A stretch of DNA of 64,000 nucleotides from Candidatus Koribacter versatilis Ellin345 (GTDB lineage Bacteria > Acidobacteriota > Terriglobia > Terriglobales > Acidobacteriaceae). The stretch covers positions 1,488,001-1,552,000 of the forward strand of contig NC_008009.1 in NCBI RefSeq assembly GCF_000014005.1, in the 5' to 3' direction. Under the pieces are notes generated by a model that saw only the letters and a list, made by a program, of their open reading frames with translations, searched no databases and had not been told where the DNA came from. Position numbers and translations under genes: made by a program. Below are positions 56,194 through 64,000 of this stretch, in pieces. Every line of letters starts with the position of its first letter. Position 1 is the first letter of the stretch.

Positions 56194-57786
56194 ATGAGCG
56201 GCGAGCGCGGGAATGTGATCATCATCGGCGGCGGGCACAATGGCCTCGTCGCTTCGTTTTATATGGCGCGCGCAGGATTCAAACCTATCGTGCTGGAAGC
56301 ACGTCCGATGGTCGGCGGCATGGCGGTGACCGAGGAAGTGTGGCCAGGATTCCGGTGCCCGACCCTCGCGCATACCGGCGGCCCGATTCGAGCGGAAATC
56401 GTAAGGGACATGGCCCTTGAGCGTCACGGCCTGCGCATGACCCAACCGAAGGCCCGGGTCACCTCGGTTTCGCCCGACGGTGGCTCAGTCACGGTCTACG
56501 ACGATCCGGCGAAAACGGCGCAGCATCTTGCTGCTGTGTCGGCTCGCGATGGAAAGTCGTTTACGGAGTTCCAGAGCATTCTCAACCGCCTCGGCAAAAT
56601 CTTTGCGCAGCTCGCGGGAAATACGCCTCCAGACATTGACAGCCCCTCCAAAGACGATCTCTTCCGTGGCGTATCGACCGGACGTATGATTCGCAAACTG
56701 GGGAAGCAGGATCTCTATCGCCTGCTGCGATGGGCGCCCATGCCGATCGCGGACCTGATGGACGAATGTTTCGACAGCGATCTTCTCAAGGGTGCACTGG
56801 CGGCGCGCGCAATTTTTGGGTCAGGGGTTGGTCCCCGTTCGCCCGGGACGTCGAACCTGCTTTTGCTGCGCTGCGCTGATGATTTGAATGTCGCCGGCTC
56901 CGCGAGTTTTCCCATCGGCGGTACGGGTGCTTTAACCCAGGCGATGGCCCAAGCAACTACCGCCGCGGGCACGACGATTCGAACCAATGCTGAGGTCGCC
57001 GGAATCACGATAAAGGACGGTCGCGTTACAGGAGTGCGGCTCACCACCGGCGAGGAGATCGCGGCAAGCGCGGTCATTTCAAACGCCGACCCGGTGCGCA
57101 CCTTGCTGAACCTGGTCGATCCGGTTCACCTCACCCCAACTTTCCTGCAACACGTTCAGCAATACCGCTCAAGCGGCGTGGTCGCGAAGATCAACCTGGC
57201 GGTTGACGGGTTGCCGAAATTCCCAGCGCTGGAGAAGAGGGAAGATCGGGACGTCCTGTACCCGGGCCGCATTCACGTTGGACCTTCGATGAACTATGTC
57301 GAGCGAGCTTTCGACTTCTCGAAGTACGGGGAATTTTCGCGCGAACCGTATATGGACGTGATGGTCCCCACGGTTTCCGACCCGTCGCTGGCTCCTTCCG
57401 GAAAACACATCATGTCCGTCTACGTGCAATTCGCTCCGTACGCGTTGCGTACCGGAGACTGGAAAACCCGGGCCGGCGAATTTGCAGACTGCGCAATCAA
57501 AACCCTCTCCGCCTACGTACCCGACCTGCCGAACCGGATTCTTCACCAGCAAGTGATCACGCCGGCCGAGATTGAGTCGACCTACGGATCAACCGGCGGC
57601 CATATCTTTCACGGCGAGTTGACCCTGGAGCAGTTTTTCACCATGCGTCCGCTGCTGGGGTATGCGCGATACCGTACCCCCATCAAGGGTCTCTATATGT
57701 GCGGTTCCGGCACGCACCCCGGTGCAGGATTGACCGGACGCTCCGGAGAGAATGCCGCGCGCGAGATCGTCAAAGACCTTCGCTGA
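56194..57786 (+). CDS. FAD-dependent oxidoreductase, phytoene-dehydrogenase/PYROXD2-like (second of two)
   Basis: 530 residues, paralogous to the preceding gene over its whole length: NVIIIGGGHNGLVASFYMARAGFKPIVLEAR at the N-terminus, VERAFDFSKYGEFSREPYMDVMVPTVSDPSLAPSGKHIMSVYVQFAPY in the middle, and LYMCGSGTHPGAGLTGRSGENAAREI at the end. The 4-bp gap from gene one implies coupled translation and perhaps a heteromer. It converges on rtcA with a 10-bp gap. Confidence 0.82.
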   Translation: MSGERGNVIIIGGGHNGLVASFYMARAGFKPIVLEARPMVGGMAVTEEVWPGFRCPTLAHTGGPIRAEIVRDMALERHGLRMTQPKARVTSVSPDGGSVTVYDDPAKTAQHLAAVSARDGKSFTEFQSILNRLGKIFAQLAGNTPPDIDSPSKDDLFRGVSTGRMIRKLGKQDLYRLLRWAPMPIADLMDECFDSDLLKGALAARAIFGSGVGPRSPGTSNLLLLRCADDLNVAGSASFPIGGTGALTQAMAQATTAAGTTIRTNAEVAGITIKDGRVTGVRLTTGEEIAASAVISNADPVRTLLNLVDPVHLTPTFLQHVQQYRSSGVVAKINLAVDGLPKFPALEKREDRDVLYPGRIHVGPSMNYVERAFDFSKYGEFSREPYMDVMVPTVSDPSLAPSGKHIMSVYVQFAPYALRTGDWKTRAGEFADCAIKTLSAYVPDLPNRILHQQVITPAEIESTYGSTGGHIFHGELTLEQFFTMRPLLGYARYRTPIKGLYMCGSGTHPGAGLTGRSGENAAREIVKDLR

Positions 57787-57796
57787 CGGCGGTTTT

Positions 57797-58837
57797 TCAG
57801 GCAGAAACGCCCGCCCGGTCACGCGTCGAAAGAGCAACGCGAGCGCAATTCTCCTCTTCAGAGATTTCAAACGAGACCGGCAGGAAGAGCCGAATGATCT
57901 CGATGTTGGTGCGCGCGTGCATGGTCTGCCGCACGGCCGTGAACGAACCTCCTCCCGCGAGCGCTATCGGCAACAACAGTTGATCTGCGAGGTGCTCGCA
58001 GGCGAAGGCGGAAGACGCAACATACTGCGCGGCCGCGACGGCCGCTTCTTCGGCGACCTTCTCGGCGCTGATGCCCACCTTCCCGAAAGCCGTAAATATC
58101 TCTGTGTGTCTTTCCGTTTGAACTTCGATCATGAGCGCGTTGCCCGGGCCGGCTGAATTTTTGGTGCCGAGAATCCGGGTGCTCTCCGGCGCGAGCCCGA
58201 GGATGTTTGACGCAGTCTCGAGTTCACGGTCTGCGATGTGACGCGGCAGATGTGCGAGCAGCGCAACGGCGTTCTGCTGGAGGACCTCCCCGCGATCGAG
58301 AAGTTCGAGTTGTTTCAGCTTTTCGACGGGCTCTATCTCTGCGGTAATCTTTCCACCGCCGGCAGGGTAGAAGCCATAGCGATCCAGGGTAAGTTTCAGC
58401 TTGGGACCCATGCTCTCGATAATCGGCGCGAAGGTTTTCGCGAGGAAATCGAAAGGAGGCGCGGCCATGTTGTGAGTGCCGCCCTCGACGACTACGTTGC
58501 TGGGTTTGTTCGCGAGCATCAATGCGGGCAAAAGCGTTTGTAGCACCAGTGTGGCGCTGCCTGCCGTTCCAACGGCGAAGCTGTAATCTCCGGGCGTGAC
58601 TCGCTGCGGAGCGAAAGTCAATGTGCGCGAGCCGAGCTCGGCGCCGGTTACATTTGCACCACTGATTTCTGCGGCGGCCAATACGGCTGTGAGGTGCTGA
58701 CGGAGCAGACCTCCCCGCTCGCGGTTGGCGCGAATCTTTTCGATGGTGAAAGGCTGCCCCGTCACCATCGAGAGGCTCAGCGCGGTGCGCAGGATCTGTC
58801 CGCCGCCCTCTCCCTGTGATCCATCAATAACAATCAT
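57797..58837 (-). CDS. rtcA: RNA 3'-terminal phosphate cyclase
   Basis: 346 residues; converts an RNA 3'-phosphate to a 2',3'-cyclic phosphate using ATP. It starts MIVIDGSQGEGGGQILRTALSLSM, the family signature. It contains GPKLKLTLDRYGFYPAGGGKI and a C-terminal segment with the His in TMHARTNI (about 307) at the position of the nucleotidyl-acceptor His. ATG 58837 is preceded by AAGGGG; a start nine codons upstream is less likely. It follows rtcB by 49 bp on the same strand. Confidence 0.93.
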   Translation of the reverse strand: MIVIDGSQGEGGGQILRTALSLSMVTGQPFTIEKIRANRERGGLLRQHLTAVLAAAEISGANVTGAELGSRTLTFAPQRVTPGDYSFAVGTAGSATLVLQTLLPALMLANKPSNVVVEGGTHNMAAPPFDFLAKTFAPIIESMGPKLKLTLDRYGFYPAGGGKITAEIEPVEKLKQLELLDRGEVLQQNAVALLAHLPRHIADRELETASNILGLAPESTRILGTKNSAGPGNALMIEVQTERHTEIFTAFGKVGISAEKVAEEAAVAAAQYVASSAFACEHLADQLLLPIALAGGGSFTAVRQTMHARTNIEIIRLFLPVSFEISEEENCARVALSTRDRAGVSA

Positions 58838-58886
58838 GTTCAGCCCCTTGGGCCCGCACCGCATACAAGCTGCGGGCCCCTCTGTG

Positions 58887-60116
58887 TCATCCCTTTACGC
58901 AGACCACCTGGTGCAAGGTGTAGACGATCTCGACCAAGTCCGACTGCGCTGCCATCACGTCGTCAATGGGCTTATACGCAGCCGGAGTCTCGTCGATCAC
59001 ATCGGCATCCTTGCGACACTCGACACCAGCGGTCATACGTACGTGGTCTTCCACGGTGAAGCGCTTCTTCGCCTCGTTGCGTGACATCGCGCGTCCCGCA
59101 CCGTGGCTGCAGCTATGGAAGCTCTCGACGTTGCCTTTACCGCGAACAATGAACGAGCGTGCTCCCATACTGCCGGGAATGATTCCCATATCGCCGAGGC
59201 GCGCACGTACCGCGCCCTTTCGGGTCACGAGAATGTTTTCGCCGAAGTGGTTCTCGCGGGCCACGTAGTTGTGGTGGCAGTTGATCGCCTGTACTTCAGC
59301 GGTAAACTCCGGCACCTGCCCCGAACGCCGGACTGCATCCACAATCTGCTGCATCATCAAGTGACGGTTCCAGCGCGCGAAATCCTGTGCCCACTCGACC
59401 GCTTCCACGTATTCGTGGAAGTGCTCGGTGTGCTCCGGAAAGTACGCGAGGTCGCGGTCCGGCAAAGTGATGAAGAAGCGCTCCATGTCCTTGCGGGCAA
59501 GTTCAATGAAGTAACTTCCCATGCGGTTGCCGACGCCGCGCGATCCGCTGTGCAGCATGAACCAGACGTTGTCCGATTCATCGAGGCACACCTCGATGAA
59601 GTGGTTTCCCGTGCCGAGCGTACCGAGATGGTTCGCGTGGTTGCCGCGGTCCAACTTCGGATGCTTGGCGAGGATTGCGTCATAACGCGGCTTCAACTCG
59701 CCCCAAGTGTTGAGGTTGCGCTCGGGAATATCACTCCACGCTCCGCGGTCGCCAGCGCGGCCGTTGTTGGTGCGTCCGTGCGGGACAGCCAACTCTATCG
59801 CTTCGCGAATCGCGTGCAGGTTTTCCGGCAACTGGTTCGCGTGCAAGCTGGTCTGAACCGCCATCATGCCGCAGCCGATATCCACGCCAACCGCAGCGGG
59901 GATGATCGCGCCCTTGGTAGGGATCACGCTGCCGATGGTCGCTCCGATTCCCCAGTGCACGTCAGGCATGGCGGCGACCCACTTGAAGACGAAGGGCATC
60001 TGCGCAACGTTCATCAGTTGCTGCTTTGCCTGATCTTCCACGGGCACACCCTTGGTCCAGGCCTTGATCGGAACCCCGCTCGCCGGGGCAAAGACGTTGT
60101 AAGTGCTGTCAGTCAT
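58887..60116 (-). CDS. rtcB: RNA-splicing ligase RtcB
   Basis: 409 residues; Mn/GTP-dependent ligase joining 2',3'-cyclic phosphate (or 3'-phosphate) and 5'-OH RNA ends. It contains GVDIGCGMMAV (Asp79 and Cys82 metal ligands), GTLGTGNHFIEV, INCHHNYV, and SCSHGAGRAMSR with the GMP-accepting His at about 338. ATG 60116 has AGAGGAG upstream. A sigma-54-type site lies about 30-45 bp before it, and rtcR is divergent, as in the classic rtc locus. Confidence 0.95.
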   Translation of the reverse strand: MTDSTYNVFAPASGVPIKAWTKGVPVEDQAKQQLMNVAQMPFVFKWVAAMPDVHWGIGATIGSVIPTKGAIIPAAVGVDIGCGMMAVQTSLHANQLPENLHAIREAIELAVPHGRTNNGRAGDRGAWSDIPERNLNTWGELKPRYDAILAKHPKLDRGNHANHLGTLGTGNHFIEVCLDESDNVWFMLHSGSRGVGNRMGSYFIELARKDMERFFITLPDRDLAYFPEHTEHFHEYVEAVEWAQDFARWNRHLMMQQIVDAVRRSGQVPEFTAEVQAINCHHNYVARENHFGENILVTRKGAVRARLGDMGIIPGSMGARSFIVRGKGNVESFHSCSHGAGRAMSRNEAKKRFTVEDHVRMTAGVECRKDADVIDETPAAYKPIDDVMAAQSDLVEIVYTLHQVVCVKG

Positions 60117-60147
60117 GCTTTGCTCCTCTGTAACGAAAGAAGCTAAT

Positions 60148-60162
60148 GCAATAGGACGACCA
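60148..60162 (-). promoter_or_regulatory. Sigma-54 (-24/-12) promoter candidate for rtcBA
   Basis: On the minus strand TGGTCGTCCTATTGC keeps the GG and GC 12 bp apart and the TTGC block. It lies upstream of rtcB and next to the divergent rtcR, whose product is a sigma-54 activator. Confidence 0.65.
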
Positions 60163-60263
60163 GAGTAGTGGGTATCCGGAAGTTGCTGATTGAGTGTACT
60201 TTATGCGTTCGCGGTGGGAATTTATCGTGCTCACTATTCGCTTATATTCTAAGATTTATACAT

Positions 60264-61868
60264 ATGAAGAACCGTGAGCGCCGTCCGACGGTCGTCGTGG
60301 GGCTGCTTGGAACCACGCTCGACCTTGGGAAACATCCAGACCGCTGGCAGAACTGGCGACCATCGGTGGCAATTTGTCGGCAGCCGGATCTCATTGTCGA
60401 CCGCTTTGAGTTATTGCATGGGAGGCGCGAGCAATCGCTGGCCGAGTTGGTGCGAGCGGATATCGGGACGGCGTCGCCAGAGACTGAGGTTGTGCTGCAC
60501 AACGTCGAGTTCAGCGATCCGTGGGACTTCGAGCAGGTCTACGAGAAGCTGTTCTCGTTTGCGCGCGGCTACACGTTCGACGATGGAGAGGACTACCTTG
60601 TGCACATCACGACCGGCACTCACGTCGCGCAGATTTGCCTGTTTCTGCTGACGGAGTCGCGGCATATTCCGGGCAAGTTGCTGCAGTCGTCACCGGACCG
60701 CGAACGTGGTGGCGCAGGTACGGTGAAGGTCATCGACCTCGATCTGTCGAAGTACGATCGCATCGCATCGCGATTTCGGCAGGAGCAGCAGGAGGGCGCG
60801 TCGTTCCTGAAGGGCGGGATTGAGACGCGGAACGAGGGATTCAACCGGTTGATCGAGCGGATTGAGAAGGTGGCGAATGCGACGCGTGATCCGATCCTGC
60901 TCACTGGGCCGACCGGCGCGGGAAAGTCACGATTGGCGCGGAAGATCTTCGAACTAAAGAAGCAGCGTCATGCGGTGGCGGCGAACTTTGTGGAGGTGAA
61001 CTGCGCGACGCTGCGTGGCGATGGCGCGATGTCGGCGCTGTTTGGGCACAGCAAAGGTGCGTTTACCGGGGCGGTGACCGAACGCCTGGGGTTGTTGCGC
61101 TCGGCAAACGGCGGCGTGTTGTTCCTGGATGAAATCGGAGAGCTGGGACTCGATGAGCAGGCGATGCTGTTGCGCGCCATTGAAGAGAAGGTGTTTCTGC
61201 CTCTCGGGTCCGACAGGGAAGTGAAGAGCGATTTCCAATTGATTGCGGGGACCAACCGCGACCTGTTGCAAGCGGTCCGGGACGGCAAGTTCCGCGAGGA
61301 CCTGCTCGCGCGTATTAATCTTTGGATGTTTCAACTGCCCGGTCTCGCCGACCGGGTGGAGGACATTGAGCCGAACCTTGCGTTTGAACTGGAGCAATTC
61401 GCGGCGAGAAACGGCGATCGAGTGGCGTTCAACAAGGAGGCGTATCAGCACTTCCTGCAATTCGCGCGATCGTCGGAAGCGAAGTGGTCGGGAAATTTCC
61501 GCGATCTGAATGCAGCCGTGGTGCGAATGGCGACGCTATCGGCGGGCGGGCGGATTTCGATTGAGATTGTGAGGGAAGAGATTCGGCGGCTTGCTGACTC
61601 ATGGTCTCGCAGCGAGGGAGGGCATCCGAGCGATCTTTCTCTTGTCGTCGCCCCGGAAGTTCTCGTGCAGATGGATTTGTTCGATCAGTTGCAGCTTGCC
61701 CAGGTCGTCGAAGTTTGTCGGGCCGCGCGATCGCTGTCCGTCGCGGGGCGGCGTCTCTTTGGCGTTTCGAGGACCAGGAAGGCAACGGGGAATGATGCTG
61801 ATCGTCTCAGCAAATACCTGGGACGGTTTGGATTGTCGTGGAACGAAGTGCGCGCAGGGTCCCGCTAG
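60264..61868 (+). CDS. rtcR: RtcR: CARF-domain sigma-54-dependent activator of rtcBA
   Basis: 534 residues. Residues about 8-185 are a CARF-like sensor (VVGLLGTTLD ... DYLVHITTGTHVAQICLFLL). The AAA+ core has Walker A GPTGAGKS (215-222), the sigma-54-contacting GAFTGA (265-270) and Walker B GVLFLDEIGE (284-293). The C-terminus should hold the HTH (SLSVAGRRLFGVSRTRKATGNDADRLSKYLGRFGLSW). In E. coli, RtcR responds to RNA damage products and activates rtcBA. ATG 60264 is the family start; an upstream in-frame stretch overlaps the promoter and was rejected. Confidence 0.93.
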   Translation: MKNRERRPTVVVGLLGTTLDLGKHPDRWQNWRPSVAICRQPDLIVDRFELLHGRREQSLAELVRADIGTASPETEVVLHNVEFSDPWDFEQVYEKLFSFARGYTFDDGEDYLVHITTGTHVAQICLFLLTESRHIPGKLLQSSPDRERGGAGTVKVIDLDLSKYDRIASRFRQEQQEGASFLKGGIETRNEGFNRLIERIEKVANATRDPILLTGPTGAGKSRLARKIFELKKQRHAVAANFVEVNCATLRGDGAMSALFGHSKGAFTGAVTERLGLLRSANGGVLFLDEIGELGLDEQAMLLRAIEEKVFLPLGSDREVKSDFQLIAGTNRDLLQAVRDGKFREDLLARINLWMFQLPGLADRVEDIEPNLAFELEQFAARNGDRVAFNKEAYQHFLQFARSSEAKWSGNFRDLNAAVVRMATLSAGGRISIEIVREEIRRLADSWSRSEGGHPSDLSLVVAPEVLVQMDLFDQLQLAQVVEVCRAARSLSVAGRRLFGVSRTRKATGNDADRLSKYLGRFGLSWNEVRAGSR

Positions 61869-61890
61869 CGAAGAATGTTTCGATGAATTG

Positions 61891-62322
61891 TTTAGCCGCC
61901 GGGCCTATAAGCCGAATTCTGTCCACCGGCTTGCGCCGGCGGGACGACCATTCCTCTGGGCCAATCATTACTGACTGGCTCAAGCGACCTACCCGGAAGT
62001 TTGGCGCACCGAGTCAGCACGCATCGCGAGTTGCCCCGCGAACTTCTCCCCTATTTGGTCTTGCTCCGTGTGGGGTTTGCCATGCAACGCGCATCACTGC
62101 GCGCCCGGTGCGCTCTTACCGCACCTTTTCACCCTTACCTGCCTTGCGGCGGGCGGTATGTTCTCTGTGGCACTTTCCGTCGAACGCCCTTAACGGCGCC
62201 CTCCCGGACGTTATCCGGCACACCACTCTGCGGAGTTCGGACTTTCCTCCCCCACATCAGTACGGCCCCGGCGAACCGGGCGTAAACCGATGCAGCAGCG
62301 GCCGTCCGGCCCAGCGGCTAAC
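61891..62322 (-). ncRNA. rnpB: RNase P RNA, bacterial class A
   Basis: On the minus strand the ends pair (5' AGCCGCTGGGCC with 3' GGCCCGGCGGCT). The conserved core is present: GAGGAAAGTCC near the 5' end, AACCCCACACGG... in the middle, and ACAGAATTCGGCTTATAG near the 3' end. Its length of about 430 nt is normal for class A. It processes pre-tRNA 5' ends. A consensus -10 (TATAAT, 62329-62334) lies 6 bp before the 5' end. The exact ends are estimated from pairing. Confidence 0.95.
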
Positions 62323-62328
62323 TTGTCT

Positions 62329-62334
62329 ATTATA
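62329..62334 (-). promoter_or_regulatory. -10 box of rnpB
   Basis: TATAAT on the minus strand, ending 6 bp before the predicted 5' end of the RNA. Confidence 0.6.
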
Positions 62335-62472
62335 GCGGGCTTCAGGATCGAGCTCTGGCGGCGACGATGGCTCGAACGAGACGTACGCCGACGTTTGCTC
62401 CCGGACAACGACTCGTAACACCACCGTACTCTCGCACCTCCGCCGCTTCGTGCTACTGTTTTAAGAGACATA

Positions 62473-63189
62473 ATGGTCGACATTCACTCGCATATTCTCC
62501 CCATGGTGGACGATGGGGCCCGGTCCTGGGAAGTAGCCATTGAGATGGTGAAAATTGCGGAGCGCGACGGCACTACGCACATGGTCGCCACGCCGCACGC
62601 CAACTACGAATACAAGTACGATCGCGAGAGCCATACCAAGTTGCTCGCCGAACTCCAGGGCAAAGTGGGGGACGGGATTAAGCTGATCCTGGGCTGCGAT
62701 TTTCATTTTTCCTTCGACAACATTGAAGACGCAGTGGCGCACCCGACGCGATACGCGATCGGCGACACGCGCTACATGCTGATCGAACTGAGCGATTTCA
62801 GCATCGCGCCGCAGATGCCGAACATGATCTATTCGCTGACGTCGAAGGGGCTGGTGCCGATCCTTACCCATCCTGAGCGCAATCCGATCCTGCAGAACAA
62901 GCCCGAGAAGGTCCGCGAGTGGGCGGAAATGGGTGTGCTGGTGCAGGTGACGGCGTCGGCGTTCGTGGGCAAATGGGGCCGCGGCGTGCAGAAACTTGCG
63001 CACTGGTACGCCGAACAAGGGCTGTTACACGTGATTGCCAGCGACGCGCATAGCCTCAATCATCGCAACCCGGTGTTGTCAGAAGCGCGCAAGATTATTG
63101 CGAAAACGTATGGCGAGGACCTTGCACGCGCGGTGTCGGAGACCAATCCGATGGCCATTGTTACGAACCAGCATCTGCCTGAGATGTGA
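62473..63189 (+). CDS. CpsB/CapC-type tyrosine-protein phosphatase (PHP domain)
   Basis: 238 residues. It has a PHP fold with metal-binding motifs MVDIHSHILPMVDDG (residues 1-15), MVATPHANYEYKYDR, ILTHPERN and VIASDAHSLNHRNP. The family dephosphorylates tyrosine-kinase tails that control capsule or exopolysaccharide export. No BY-kinase or wz genes are in the window, so the target is unknown. The ATG begins at the conserved IHSH and is preceded by AAGAGA. Confidence 0.88.
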   Translation: MVDIHSHILPMVDDGARSWEVAIEMVKIAERDGTTHMVATPHANYEYKYDRESHTKLLAELQGKVGDGIKLILGCDFHFSFDNIEDAVAHPTRYAIGDTRYMLIELSDFSIAPQMPNMIYSLTSKGLVPILTHPERNPILQNKPEKVREWAEMGVLVQVTASAFVGKWGRGVQKLAHWYAEQGLLHVIASDAHSLNHRNPVLSEARKIIAKTYGEDLARAVSETNPMAIVTNQHLPEM

Positions 63190-63284
63190 TCCGCATGCGA
63201 CGGCTGAGGCTCCTGCTGCTCTAATCTGTCTGTCTGCTGAAAGTCGGCAACTGCTGAGATTTGTGGCAAACTCTCCGGGTACAC

Positions 63285-63857
63285 ATGTCCGGCGCCTGGG
63301 TCCTGCTCATCTTCGGCATTGTTATCGTTTCGACGATGATGCTGCTCCTGCATCTCACGAAACTCGGCCATATCGTTCACTGCCATATTCCGGACCGGCC
63401 ACGCCGCCGGTTGTTCGTTGCCACGGTGGCGTTTCTTGCGACATTTGTCGGGGTGCGCCTGCTAGTGCTTTGCATTACGCACAGCATCGGGCCATTCGGC
63501 TGGGTGATGATGGGCGGCCGCCATATCCACCACCTGGTTTGGGGAATCTTGATCCTGCTGGCGGTGGGCTACGCGTGGCTCGCTGATCTGGGCAGCGGAA
63601 ACTCGCCCACGGACATCTTTGTTAACCGTCTGCTCGCGAGCATGTATGGCGTGGGCGCCGCTCTGACCCTGGATGAATTCGCCCTCTGGCTGAACCTGCG
63701 CGATGTTTACTGGGCGAAGGAGGGCCGCTCTTCCATAGATGCGGTGATCATTTTTGCGGCCCTGCTGGGAATCGGTGCGTGGGGTTCACCGCTGCTTCAT
63801 CACTTCTTCTTCAAACGGAAGCACACAAAGAAAATCCAGGACGCGGACTGCGAGTAG
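63285..63857 (+). CDS. Integral membrane protein of unknown function
   Basis: 190 residues with about five hydrophobic helices (GAWVLLIFGIVIVSTMMLLLHL; RLFVATVAFLATFVGVRLLVL; HIHHLVWGILILLAVGYAWL; IDAVIIFAALLGIGAWGSPLLHH). Histidines are frequent (HIHH, HCHIP, HHFFF), and NRLLASMYGVGAALTLDEFALWLNLRDVYW is a distinctive loop. No family was recognised. ATG 63285 was preferred to GTG 63261. It follows the PHP phosphatase gene by 95 bp. Confidence 0.7.
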   Translation: MSGAWVLLIFGIVIVSTMMLLLHLTKLGHIVHCHIPDRPRRRLFVATVAFLATFVGVRLLVLCITHSIGPFGWVMMGGRHIHHLVWGILILLAVGYAWLADLGSGNSPTDIFVNRLLASMYGVGAALTLDEFALWLNLRDVYWAKEGRSSIDAVIIFAALLGIGAWGSPLLHHFFFKRKHTKKIQDADCE

Positions 63858-63918
63858 TCTTGCGCGTAAAGTGCTACGGACAGCGTGAGGCGCTGCCCGT
63901 GTCCTCGAAAAATGCGAA

Positions 63919-64000
63919 CTAGTTTTTCACTTGCTGTGCGAGGTAGTTAGCAATTCCCATTTCCTCGATGGCATGTAATTGTGCGTCGAGGAAGTCGGCA
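63919..64000 (-). CDS. Bacterioferritin (C-terminal 26 residues only)
   Basis: The partial gene enters from the right edge and ends ...ADFLDAQLHAIEEMGIANYLAQQVKN. This matches the last helix of bacterioferritin/Dps-like ferritins (compare LETELDLIQKMGLQNYL in E. coli Bfr). The rest of the gene, including the ferroxidase ligands, is outside the window. Confidence 0.7.
   Translation of the reverse strand, partial: ADFLDAQLHAIEEMGIANYLAQQVKN

Noticed and set aside
54591-57786. Carotenoid (phytoene) desaturase pair
   Set aside because: The FAD motifs fit the wider CrtI/PYROXD2 group, but there is no crtB, crtE or related gene nearby, so a carotenoid role is not supported.

Overview
The window is high-GC bacterial DNA, most consistent with an Acidobacteriota (Koribacter/Terriglobia-like) chromosome. 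This is inferred from an Oar-like TonB receptor with an N-terminal carboxypeptidase-regulatory domain, an Ig-like/beta-propeller lipoprotein, a TMTC-like membrane TPR protein, and the ribosomal-protein sequences. No phage, IS transposase, CRISPR array, rRNA or tRNA gene was seen. The only stable RNA gene recognised is rnpB.

Region 1 (1-18.6 kb) is mixed housekeeping and accessory: hisS-aspS (aspS runs off the left edge), a gamma-carbonic anhydrase, a large TonB-dependent receptor broken by one frameshift near 3365, rpsU with a strong terminator, a zinc-ribbon protein, a lone receiver domain, mtaB, a 3-hydroxyacyl-CoA dehydrogenase/enoyl-CoA hydratase pair, a VOC-lumazine synthase fusion followed by nusB, and two minus-strand envelope genes.

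Region 2 (18.7-41.7 kb) is one long plus-strand str-S10-spc-alpha superoperon: rpsL-rpsG-fusA-[ABM]-tuf-rpsJ-rplC-rplD-rplW-rplB-rpsS-rplV-rpsC-rplP-rpmC-rpsQ-rplN-rplX-rplE-rpsN-rpsH-rplF-rplR-rpsE-rpmD-rplO-secY-adk-map-infA-rpmJ-rpsM-rpsK-[VOC]-rpsD-rpoA-rplQ. It starts at a strong sigma-70-type promoter with a leader of about 385 nt and ends at a strong terminator. Two non-ribosomal small genes (an ABM-like and a VOC-like protein) are embedded. Seven copies of a hairpin element with a constant outer arm, a constant CACCC tail and a variable inner arm lie between cistrons, all in the sense orientation. This is the most unusual structure in the window.

Region 3 (41.7-53 kb) holds a GNAT acetyltransferase, guaB-vanZ-like, a secreted protein, a crotonase-family gene, rpiB-glyA, a glycosyltransferase, a LolA-like secreted protein behind a sigma-54-type promoter, and proB-proA.

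Region 4 (53-64 kb) has a GcvT-like gene divergent from two tandem FAD oxidoreductases. Next comes the RNA-repair locus rtcB-rtcA with divergent rtcR (CARF plus sigma-54 activator) and a sigma-54-type site before rtcB. It ends with rnpB (minus strand), a CpsB-type PHP phosphatase, a membrane protein and the tail of a bacterioferritin gene cut by the right edge.

Four plus-strand genes (mtaB, the TonB_C protein, the glycosyltransferase and proB) have a -10-like hexamer only 6-9 nt before the start codon, suggesting leaderless transcripts. Palindromic REP-like units and a tandem array next to the ribH start are a second repeat theme.
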